Of a stretch of DNA of 64,000 nucleotides, positions 55,068 to 64,000 are shown one piece after another. The notes beneath the pieces were generated by a model. The model had not been told where the DNA came from. It saw nothing but the letters and a program-made list of their open reading frames with translations, and did not search any database. The translations under genes were made by a program, and so were the position numbers. This DNA is from Tethya wilhelma (Eukaryota; Porifera; Demospongiae; Tethyida; Tethyidae): NCBI GenBank assembly GCA_964030475.1, contig CAXIPT010000007.1, positions 5,839,846 through 5,903,845 on the forward strand. The letters are read 5' to 3'. Each line of letters starts with the position of its first letter. Position 1 is the stretch's first letter.

Positions 55068-56616
55068 CTGTTGTCTCCTCGCAGTGAGTACTTCCTGGTG
55101 GCTGACAATCGCGAGGACAGACGCCTATGGATGGAGAAGCTACAAGAACAGAACCCTCATCTCCTGGACCATCATCACCACCACTCCACTACACTGGAGG
55201 TGAGTGTAGAGAGTGAGGGGAAGGGGAGGTATTGCCTCGGACCAGGCTCTCTCTTGGGAATTTTTCCACACACAAATGTTCGAGGCTAGGAGAAAAAAAA
55301 AAAAGTAGTGTAGGACTTGAGAGTGACTGTAAACTAAAGTAACAAAACAAGCAGGATATATAATAGAAATGGCAATGGCTGTATTTCAACCCACTTCATT
55401 CGACAGTCCCCTTCAGGCTGGCAAATGGTTTGAAATAATGAAGACATTACCATGAACTGCTTTGTTTCAATACATTTATTATTTTCCATGAGGAGAGAGA
55501 GAGGATCAAAATGAGTATCTTCTCTGACCAAGTATGTGTGTGTTTCTTGTACATTAGCTAGTACTGGGCTTATTAGTCTATCGTGCTAGACACATTGTTT
55601 GCTTCATCGATCAGCTATCCTGTTTTGACCACGTCAGTCAGTCCTAAAGTGAACAATGGCTGTAGCTCAATAGATATGTGTGCTTATGTACAGTGGTCCT
55701 GAAGGTTCAAACTGATTTTGCTAACTGATTTTTGATCTAAGCTATTTTCCAACCGCTCTAAGAGATTTTTATCTAAGATTTTCATCTAAGAGATTTTGTA
55801 TCAAAGCCGTTTTTATCAAAGCCCTAGCCCTAGCTCCTACCCTCTATTTTTTAGCCCCTAGCCCTAGCCCTAGCCCCTAGCTCCTAGCCTCTATTCCCTA
55901 GCCCCTAGCTCCAGCTCCTAGCCCTAGCCCTAGCTCTAGCCCTAGCCCTAGCCCTAGCCCTAGCCCTTGTCCTAGCCCTAGCCTTAGCCTTAGATTGGAA
56001 AAAAAATCACTTGATGAAAATGGCTTAGCCCTAGCCCTAGACTAACAAACCGCCCTAGATGAAAATCACTTAGATGACCGTACTTACGTTCTGTGATAGC
56101 TGCTGCATCAAGGATTGTGTAAGATAAGTGGCCTTACAAAAAACATAATGGCTACACTGTCCTATGACATCTGCAGTACTGGAAGGAATACAAGATGTAC
56201 ATGATGGCACTATCACAAAACCTGAATATGGCCCACCTATATACCTAGCTACAGTCTTACTGATGCACTCTTGCTCTGACAAATAGGAAAGGAGTTTTAT
56301 TAATTTTTGTTAAAAGAATCTAGTTGGAAAGATCTATAGCAACACACACACACACACACACACAAAATATTATTAATGGTAGTGTTCATAAGAAATAATG
56401 TTTTAAAGATATTGTTGTTAAATTGTTTTCCTGTGACCCCCCTCCCCTTCCAACACACACACACAGGTGCCAGGCGCTGCAAGTGGAGGCGCTCAGCTGC
56501 GTATCAAAGCAGACAGCTTCAGATCGGACACAAGGCCCTCCATCGACAGCAACCACAGTGACACAGAGCAGCAGCTGGAGGTGAGGGAGGGGCATAGTGA
56601 CCACGAGGACAACTGA
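51304..56616 (+). CDS. Small PH-domain protein (interrupted by a duplicated, inverted insert)
   Basis: Four exons: 51304-51510, 52045-52160, 55085-55199, 56467-56616, in frame, 195 residues. The product is mainly one pleckstrin-homology domain: strands [20 protein letters not shown] and KLLVYYTSE, a central [14 protein letters not shown], and the C-terminal helix [18 protein letters not shown] with the near-invariant Trp. A serine-rich tail follows ([19 protein letters not shown]). It probably binds phosphoinositides or a membrane partner; the orthologue is unknown. Exon 2 is present twice (52045-52160, and again within 54542-54643), with RAD54B exons on the opposite strand between the copies. 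The exon used is ambiguous but the translation is nearly the same. A second, related gene lies convergent at 57905. The end of the last exon is less certain, because a GTGAGG donor-like site occurs at 56581. Confidence 0.8.
52001..52040. repeat. (CA)n tract at the PH-domain exon 2 acceptor
   Basis: It runs into CTCAG at 52045. Confidence 0.95.
52578..54541 (-). CDS. RAD54B: RAD54B homologue, internal fragment (seven exons)
   Basis: Minus-strand exons: about 54541-54479 (5' truncated), 54384-54297, 54113-53947, 53830-53676, 53299-53252, 52826-52745, 52658-52578. They join in phase. Readable landmarks: [55 protein letters not shown], the Walker A region [36 protein letters not shown] and [18 protein letters not shown]. 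This is the start of the SNF2 ATPase core of RAD54B, a chromatin-remodelling recombination factor. The N-terminus and everything after the first third of the helicase (DEGH box, second RecA lobe) are absent. It is therefore a piece of a gene, either misassembled or moved here. The visible exons have no frame breaks. Confidence 0.87.
52869..53225. mobile_element. Fold-back element related to 5715-5877, with a nested AT palindrome
   Basis: Outer ends ACCATATAGCGGGTAAATTTGG and CCTGCTATACGGTAT resemble those at 5715-5877, with the shared ATGCTAAAGTGAGAATTC. The interior (about 52900-53105) is a second inverted repeat of ACGAAAATTT units. No ORF. Confidence 0.65.
53531..53690. repeat. 32-bp minisatellite, five copies, spanning a RAD54B splice donor
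   Basis: Five tandem units of GCATGCAGTGGACCTACGCC plus AGTATGGCTCCA (second unit with two changes). Read on the minus strand, each unit contains the end of the RAD54B exon (GGAGCCATACTGGC) and its donor (GTAGGTCC). Confidence 0.93.
53832..53902. repeat. (GA)n tract ending in n
   Basis: On the minus strand (CT)n leads straight into CAG at the RAD54B exon starting at 53830. An ambiguous base at 53903 marks a join. Confidence 0.95.
55023..55066. repeat. (CA)n tract
   Basis: Right-hand counterpart of the tract at 52541-52577, just before PH exon 3. Confidence 0.95.
55200..56466. other. Intron 3 of the PH-domain gene
   Basis: It contains the CCCTAG-rich block described separately, a poly-A/AG stretch near 55290 and a CA tract just before the acceptor at 56467. 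No exon is seen. Confidence 0.5.
55818..56050. repeat. Degenerate CCCTAG (telomere-like variant) array
   Basis: Dozens of CCCTAG/CCCTAGC units with CTCCTAG variants. It is flanked on both sides by GATTTT/ATCTAAG and GATGAAAATCACTTAGAT motifs that look like inverted arms, suggesting that the array sits inside a small element. Confidence 0.85.
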
Positions 56617-57904
56617 CTCACTCACATACACACACTGGGTGGGGCTTTTAGGGAATGGGAGATGTAGAATAGAATCTTTTTTTTATAAAATTATGTTTTT
56701 AAAACTGACGACCTTTTCCAACCAATACCATATGTAATGTGCATATATGTAATATTTTTCATTGTAGTAATTTATTGTCATAGTTACCTGTTATAGATGA
56801 TCATGGAATCTCAATTGTTATGCAAGAGTATCATTATAATATAATTTATATGCCCTATTATTAAATTTTAATAGTTCACTACAGTAAATTGTTCCATCTT
56901 GCAAAGGCCTTCAGAAAGCTCTTCAGCTTTCCATTGATTCCCCTGTAACTTTTCAGGATGACTGCAGCTGTAGCTAGTGTGTGGCAGTGACACACCCCAC
57001 TAACTAACTAACTATAAGTTAATTATTGACCTGAATATCCCCATTTTCTTGAGGAGTTAGCTAGCCACTCTCAAAATACATCCTGGAAGGAAATGTTGAT
57101 GCCCCTCTAAAGAGTACAGCTGGCTGGAAGTGGGTTGACCATCACCTCAAGATGGCCACATGCTGCAGGCATGCAGGGCACATGGGATGCACGCAGCTAG
57201 TTGTCTTTACAACAGGAAATGGTATAGACACCTTAAGAAGTGTGTACAATTAAGTTTAGGTACATTTGCAGCTGCAGTACATGTACTTCCTTTTTGTTGG
57301 ACAGAACAAGGCTAGCTGGATGTCATATTGAAGCAGATCTTATGAAAGTTTAAACACCAACTTCCACCTGTAGCTAGCTGGTCTCTCTTTGGCTCTTGGG
57401 TCTGTGCTCTGAGGTGCATGCAGTGGTAGCATGCAGAATAAGTTCAGAGATTTTTACGTACAATCATACATGCATGCATCTCAAGTCTCCAAGCCAATAC
57501 TGTGCAAAAAGCCACTGCAATTACATGTGAAGTTACACTTACAAGAATTAATTCCACAAGAAACTTTTTTATTGAATTCACAAAACTTTAATGCTACAAG
57601 CCACGATGTCATGATGATGATAAGTGATGAAACATTCATGAGCCAAGTGATAAAAATAATAATTATTATGATACAAGTATACAAGTGTGTCGGAGCTACA
57701 CAAGTGATAGCACTAGTTGTATGTGAACTGAAACTAAAAATGTTTAAAAAAAAGCAGTTAGCAAGTAAAATGAATACCAACGATAAATATTTCAATGAAT
57801 ATAATATTATACCAATGATGAATAATTTCAAGACAGTTTCTAACTGCCAAAAGCTGTCCATGTACAGAGATAGGACTCACACTGAAGCCACTAGCTCCAG
57901 CCAG
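56617..57904. other. Convergent intergenic stretch between two PH-domain genes
   Basis: AT-rich, probably both 3' UTRs. Open frames at 57431-57946 (+) and 57481-57861 (-) overlap each other on opposite strands, lack family resemblance and are not called. Confidence 0.5.
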
Positions 57905-58223
57905 CTACACTACCTCAACAGGGACACAAACTTGTCTGGAAGATAATTCTTCATGTTCAGAACCATCAGCACTTTCAGTTTCACCGATGTGGAATTCTGT
58001 GGCGCTACCAGGCTGACTTTGAGACTCGGAATGATGGACCTGTGAGGTCTGACCGTGGGGCTCACCAATGTGGAGTTCTCTGATCTTTAAGATGTAGGAA
58101 GGGACTTTCTTCATCTTTCCCTCTGAGTCATGGTGGGAGGGAAGGAGATGGGGGTTCTGCTTCTGGAGCATCTCCATCCAGATGTTCTTGGATTTACGAT
58201 TTGAAGTGGCAAGAAGAAGAGTT
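57905..58223 (-). CDS. Second PH-domain gene, last exon only
   Basis: The exon begins after a CACAG acceptor at 58223 and ends with TAG at 57905-57907. It opens with TLLLATSNRKSKNIWMEMLQ and KQNPHLL, the same C-terminal PH helix as the neighbouring gene ([15 protein letters not shown]), then a hydrophilic tail containing two copies of a HIGE motif (ELHIGEPHG, EFHIGETES). It is a diverged paralogue in convergent orientation. Upstream exons should lie beyond 58223 on the minus strand, but I could not identify them. The C-terminal tail is longer than that of the paralogue. Confidence 0.72.
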
Positions 58224-60522
58224 CTGTGAGTGAGTGTGTGTGAGTGTGTGAGTGTGTGAGTGTGTGTGTGTGTGTGAGTGTGTGAGTGTGTGATCGAGTG
58301 TGTGTGTGTGTGAGTGAATGTGTAACAACAGCAATAATAATGTGCTTGATAAACGAGCTGTTTCAGGTGTCATAAATTTTATGGAATGGTTAATTGATTA
58401 ACTGGTAATTGACTTAAATTAAGACTATAATTAAGTTAAAGAATATTATTAAATTTTATAGAAATATGCAGACTGCAGTGAAACCTCCTGTATGCATGCA
58501 ATTCCAGCTAGCAAGCTATCAGACCTACCTATCCATTACTTTCTCTCTCTCTCTCTCTCAGAACTAACAGTGTACCCCAAACAGAATCCTCTCATGGACA
58601 CAACAACACACGCTCCTCTCCATGTCTCACACCTGACAATGGCTGACACCACATCCCACAGCATGCATACATTCATGACACACACTTGTATGAGCTACTA
58701 AGATGGGGAGACATTAATACGAATCTACGATACAAAGTCCACTCCACTACACACAGAGACAAAACATAGGACTCATCAACAATTACATGTGACCGGTAGA
58801 CCTGATATAACCCCATATGTAAGGTTGCACAATGACACAAGGGAAGGTGGTACTAAACCACAGGGGTCAAGCTACCTCTGTGGAAAGGCTTTACTGAAGG
58901 TACAGAGGTAGTTTTCCCAAAGAACCAAAAGGAAGAGAGCTTAGTTATTAGCAAGAAGGAAGCTGTTATGACCTAGAGATTAGGAGCTGGTGGTACAGTT
59001 TTAGTACACACTACAAGGAGGATGGCACTCAGTCTCCATTCAAACATCCCCCACTCCCTATACAGCTGCAGACAATAGACTATACAGTATTAACAATAAA
59101 TTAGTGTGACCTGATACAAACTAACTGACTGTAAACTGTGAGTGAAAGTTTTGATAGCAAGAAAATTCCAAGCAAAGGACAAAAATGTAACTCAAGTTAA
59201 CAGCTGTCTCTTTCAATACACAGCTCATTGGCAGATGTACTAGTGAGAAGAAAGGGCACTAGCTATGGAGTCACATCCCTAGCTGTGAGTAGAGCTCTGT
59301 AGCTCTTTCATTAGCGATACAATCAATCATGCATGTCCGAGAGACAAACAATTAGCTGGTCCGACACACAACATAGAGTTTGAATCTCACAACAGATTAA
59401 CTTTAATTAACGAACGAGGAAAGATGCTCACACCTCGAATACCGAGATCGAATAAACATCACGTACACAGCATGAGGAAAGGCGGCGTATTCACTCACAT
59501 TCACACATTTTTATAGTAACACAGCAGAAAAATTCACTGTTTTTTACTCATGATTTTTAATCAAACATGCATTTTCTTTGCCAGCTGATTACAAAAATGG
59601 CGGAAGTCGGAAAAGGGTCGTTTGTGACGTCACGTAGTGAGATAAATTGCTGAGCTGGCCAAAGCAAAGTAGCACCATAGCACTAAGCAGTGCATAATTT
59701 ATACACATGCAGCATTACTTCCCTTTGAGTTTCCAATTGCTTATGCCAGTATTAATGTGATTGTTGTATGTTGCTTCAACTGCATAGGTTGTCCTAAGCC
59801 AACTGACCATGCATAGAAGAATATTTATACACAATAGCCTGAGCTTTGCTCATCAATCTTCACTATTGTTTGAGTTATAGTAACTGATCTTATAAACATA
59901 CACAAACAAGGAGTGGGCGAGCGAAGCGAGCCCTACTCCTTGTATCTATAATGTACATTGGCAAAGAAAATTAGGTAGTTACTTGACCACTTTTCAGCCT
60001 CATTATCATCAGTAAAGACACTAATTCTGAGCGAAGCGGGGAGTTGGGTTCAATCGCGATTTTTTGTGGACGTCTTGGCAGACCAAGGTAAACTTCCCGG
60101 CGTATCTTGGCTGTACTTCAGTGTTTTCTCACAAAAGTAAGTTGGGCACTTTGCCTCAACATGAGCTAGTCTCAGACATAGTCTTCAAATAAATTATCAT
60201 TATGCTCAGATTGATCAGAAAATCAAACTCAGAGCACGTAAAATTCAAAAATTTTCTGGGGGGCATACACTCAGACCTCCGGGCCCTACCTTGAGCAGCT
60301 TGCGTGGTAGCAGTGCCATCCATGGGTTACCTGACTACTCAAAAGTAGTGGCTATGGCCCTGCAGTTAACTATAATTGCGTGACTACGGCCCTGAACTGG
60401 CATGGAGATGCTGAAGCGAAACATGAAGTTAACTAGGTGGTTGTGACATTCAGCCCTCTGTATGTATTAATTACTGTTCCACAACTAAGTTCAACATACA
60501 ATGAAAGTATTAGCACACATAC
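58224..60522. other. Gene-poor stretch
   Basis: It contains a TGAG/TG microsatellite at 58231-58321 and a repeat-like segment near 59910-60090 with GAGCGAAGCGAG motifs in direct copies. Upstream exons of the PH paralogue and downstream exons of the somatomedin-B-like gene were looked for and not found. Confidence 0.5.
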
Positions 60523-60935
60523 CATTATTTTCAGTTCCATTGGCCGGAAAACACCCTATGTCCGCGATATCTGAACAGCAGTCACCTGATATGTAACAAA
60601 AAGCGTCACAGTAACACTGTCCATTTGGTGATGTACACAAAATCCCTGAATTGCAGCAACCATTTGTATATCCACCACCTGCACATGTTGCTGTAGGATT
60701 GAGGACATAGGGCAGTAATTACGCTGTAATAGTCAATCAAGGCGGCCACACAAACACACACACACACACACACACACAAGCATACGATGAATAACATCAG
60801 GAGCTTATGAGCGCACATAAGCTCCGGATAACATATACCTTCAGTATTTGTGTTTACTCCAACTGCAGTCTGAAATCCTTTCTGGCTCAAACAAAACAGC
60901 ATCAAAACCAGTCGCAGGGATGCTGTAGGTTTCAT
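60523..60935 (-). CDS. Secreted somatomedin-B-like cysteine-rich protein (3' incomplete)
   Basis: Two exons on the minus strand: 60935-60839 and 60690-60523. The first gives a signal peptide (MKPTASLRLVLMLFCLSQKG followed by FQTAVGVNTNTE). The junction EA|TCAGGGYTNGCC is in phase. The second exon carries eleven cysteines; the segment CYCDAFCYISGDCCSDI follows the somatomedin-B pattern CxCDxxCxxxxDCCxD. A CCxSG motif precedes it (GCCNSGILC). It ends at a GTATGT donor after GTENNG, so a further exon must exist, but none is recognisable downstream. Somatomedin-B modules occur in extracellular matrix and membrane proteins. Function here is unknown. Confidence 0.75.
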
Positions 60936-63850
60936 AGTCACAGCTAGTGCAGGCCTGCAACAACAATAATAGAAGTTTGTGCTGTGCAGATACCCATCAT
61001 GCTCATGCCATACCCAGATGCCTGACATTGTATACACAAGAAAAAATAGCAATAATGTTTTCAACTAAAAAATCTTCAGCATGACTTATGCAAGGAAAGT
61101 CATGTACACCTGTTATCAGTTGTACAATACATAGCACTATATATTATAGCACACAGATTATAATTTAGTCTGATGGAGCAACAATGTATAAACAAAACAA
61201 TGACCAGTTGACATAAATAGCAATGGGGGACTTGTACTTTTCCTCAATACTGCAGTAATTAGCCTCATTCCAAGGTTCTCTCCCCATGCATGAATATTTC
61301 AATTGAGAGTTCACACAGTACTAGCTTGAACTGAGTCAGTAATAATATGGTATAATTATTGTTATGCTAGTTAGACATCTCATCACCCCCTCTCCTCATA
61401 TAGTATGATATCAAAGTCTGATAGCCCATCTAACAGTCACACACAATTGCATCAGATATGCTTGTAAAAGCTCGTTTGCTATAAACATTATAAATTTTAA
61501 TAACCATGTTAATTAGTTACACATGAGTGCATCACATTGCGAAACTACCATACTTGTCATGCACACCTTCACACTTCACAGACTACATAGTATCATCATG
61601 TAACATAATCCAGACGTTCAAGAGAACCACTAAGAGTAGATCATTGAAAGTGCATCAAATTTCAATAGCTCAGCACAAGATAACTTACACAGCTACTGTG
61701 ATAACCTTTCTACACCTTACTATATCACCATAACACTATAATTGACTGGATAGCACCGGCCCTGTACGTATGCCACCCATATAAACTTCTCCCACGGCCT
61801 ATGGGAGTACATATGCCACAGTCATGAATATAATAACTTATAGTATATTATTTTTTTAGAGTGTCTCATGTTACGCATAGTTTTGATTTCCACATAGTAT
61901 TTTTTACACACATGTACTGTATATAATATTATATGGATGCTACATATGTTGGACTCGATCATCACACACAGGCATGCATGCTATTCAAACATGAAGGCTA
62001 TGTATGTATGATCATTACACCCACATTTTATGAGAGAGTGCAATGGTGTGATCGAGTGTCTGTACAAGGGAGTGTATGTGCACAATATACTTTATGAGAT
62101 CACAGTTTATTCAAGCATAGTGTGGGAGTGGAGTTCGTAAGCTCCAAAGTAGGGACCATCCAAACTCAGTATTTTTATACACACACACAGTATGGGATAA
62201 ATTGTGTAAAGATGAACAATATTGTTTTTCCAGCTACGTAGGTCAACACAACGCTGTGCAGTTTTCCACCACATGCATTGCAAATAGACAGTGCAAATTA
62301 ATTCATACATGTAGAAGAATCTACATTACTAAACCATGCATACAAAGCTCATGACATTGTTATGCACCCTAACAGTAAGCCTGGTTCACTATAATTATGG
62401 CATGTTGTGTGTGTCATAATAATTATTGCCACATAAAACACGATTAATATGCAAAGCAATAATTATGCAAAAAAAATGCAAACCCATCGAAACTTATTCC
62501 AATTCCAATTAGTAAGCAAAAGTCATTACATGACACAATAAAAGTTTATTATTATTAAATACAAAGTAAAGCTTTAGTTGTTTACATAAAATACACACAA
62601 TTGCATGCATTGCTCGACCCAACACACTAGTAACACTATACATAGTGAAACACTACTAGTTGGAGGCAGAATGCAATACTGAGCTATAGTGTGCATGTTC
62701 ATTAATGTTCATAAAAAGCAGTGATAAAAAGACTATAATAATATGCACAGTTCTGAACATGAACACTGATACACAATTGAAACAGTAAATTTACCCACTA
62801 CACATTAATGCCCGCCAATTCCCTGTCCTTATAAGTGTAGCTAGCTATATTAACTTACCACAGAAACCTTCTTCTATGGTCCTTTCAGATTATGCAAGAG
62901 GTCAGCAACAGCAGTTAAATATATATCCCGCGTGATGGGTGGAGCCATTTCGAGAACACTTTATGTGAGGGACCAAAAGCATCGGACCCGAATGGTTACA
63001 TCCTTGAGAGCTTCACCTAGCCAGGACTGAAGCCAGTGCTTCACCGAGCTCGAGTTCTGGGCGTTTTTGAAATGTGGAGGTTACTGAAAGATGTGTTGTT
63101 GAAGTTAAACCGCCAGGCTACTAGAGCTTGCATGGGTTCACCGCGCGCAACCAATGGCCAACTCAGCATGAGTGCAAAGGTCAACATTTATTGCAAAGGC
63201 GGAAATTTTGAATTATTGTGCAGCACAAGCAAATATCTGTGTGTACTATGATTTAAGACTGTTCACACATATACTATAAGCCTGACGTATCTACAGCCAA
63301 CTCAGTGACTCTGTATATGTGGCATAATGTGGCTAACATAGTTTATATCTTAGGCTTAGTTAAATAATCATAACAACGGTGGTGGATATAATGGACAACC
63401 AACATAGGACTGGAATACTCACGAAAACAGGATCCAGAATCATGTCAAAGACTTTGACCAGCTGAGGAATCCAAATGCAGGGGGTCTTTTGGGGAATTAT
63501 GTAGTGGATAGTGTAGTCACCACAATAATCTTTATGCAACCTTCACTCTAGTTTTATAGTTTTTAGATGAGGATTGTTTTGTTTTGGCATTGTGACTGGT
63601 CAACTATATTCTCAATCTGTAATCTTTAATTTATTTAGTAAATTAACAAATTCTAATAATTATCAAGTATTGTAATAGCCATTGAATCACTGACACATGT
63701 AAAGAGACATACACAGAGGAAAGAAAAATAAAAAAAAACCACCAAAAATTGAGATTACAGACCAATGAATACAGCTCAGATGATAGAAACTCAAAATGAT
63801 CGATGCAGAGATGGAGGCAATATGTTTTCACCAACTACAACACCTAGACA
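60936..63850. other. Gene-poor right-hand stretch
   Basis: AT-rich with no convincing exon on either strand. Small open frames (for example 61527-61733, 62107-62310, 63036-63251) have no family resemblance or splice context. Confidence 0.45.
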
Positions 63851-64000
63851 CTAGTGCCAATGTTTGGGCTCATGGGAGTGAGAAGAAATACCATGAGATG
63901 AAAATGAGGCAACTGTGGTACTCTGTGTGTCTTCACAAACTATTTCCAACTGTTCTCTAAAGGTGACTTTACGGCGAACCTCCAACTTGCTCAAAGAGGT
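63851..64000 (-). CDS. Possible C-terminal exon of a gene entering from the right
   Basis: On the minus strand the frame is open from the window edge to TAG at 63851-63853. The 49 codons read TSLSKLEVRRKVTFREQLEI... and end EPKHWH. The length and charged composition suggest coding DNA, but there is no homology to support it. Confidence 0.3.
   Translation of the reverse strand, partial: TSLSKLEVRRKVTFREQLEIVCEDTQSTTVASFSSHGISSHSHEPKHWH

Noticed and set aside
57431..57946. Open frame of 171 codons on the plus strand
   Set aside because: It overlaps an equally long open frame on the other strand, is AT-driven and has no recognisable domain.

Overview
The window is nuclear DNA from an early-branching animal, and a sponge (most likely a demosponge) is my best guess. 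Animal adhesion and cytoskeletal genes (paxillin with LD4/LD5 motifs, two GAS2-type genes) sit in an AT-rich, gene-dense genome with mostly short GT-AG introns (about 60-400 bp), genes packed on both strands, and very many (TC)n and (CA)n tracts. The phylum is an inference; I cannot run a search. Single n characters at 21808, 23222, 35774, 40927 and 53903 mark assembly joins, and two large duplications lie at such joins.

Layout. 1-2.5 kb: intronless fibronectin-III repeat protein, cut by the window edge. 2.8-4.35 kb (-): small secreted protein, possibly ependymin-related. 4.9-8.7 kb (-): paxillin. 9.8-11.9 kb (+): protein phosphatase 4 catalytic subunit without its first exon(s). 12.5-15.9 kb (-): CCDC42/CFAP73-type axonemal coiled-coil protein, divergent from a seven-blade WD40 protein (16.1-18.3 kb, +). 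18.6-27.5 kb (+): two tandem cytochrome b5 front-end fatty acid desaturases; the first contains an internal 1.4 kb exact duplication, the second an early stop codon. 28.4-29.0 kb (+): four-helix membrane protein. 29.3-30.2 kb (-): MBLAC2, divergent from a GAS2-like gene, which is followed by a second GAS2-like paralogue (30.3-34.2 kb, +). 34.7-35.5 kb (+): intronless zinc-ribbon/coiled-coil orphan. 36.2-42.0 kb (+): C11orf54-type ester hydrolase. 42.4-51.1 kb (+): ABHD11 array (one dead fragment, two intact copies), with a 1.76 kb tandem repeat between the fragment and the intact copies. 51.3-56.6 kb (+): small PH-domain gene interrupted by an internal RAD54B fragment on the minus strand. 57.9-58.2 kb (-): last exon of a second PH-domain gene. 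60.5-60.9 kb (-): secreted somatomedin-B-like protein. The right end is mostly gene-poor.

Themes. Lipid enzymes recur: desaturases, the acyl-CoA hydrolase MBLAC2, the ABHD11 lipase/esterase array and the C11orf54 hydrolase. The desaturase pair is the strongest candidate for unusual biology, because demosponges make Delta5,9 long-chain fatty acids and front-end desaturases are the expected enzyme class. Three structural oddities stand out. Both intact ABHD11 copies assemble their start codon across an intron (AT|G), and the unspliced message reads AUG UAA. A 32-bp minisatellite repeats the 5' splice site of a RAD54B exon five times. Microsatellites serve as the pyrimidine tract of many 3' splice sites.
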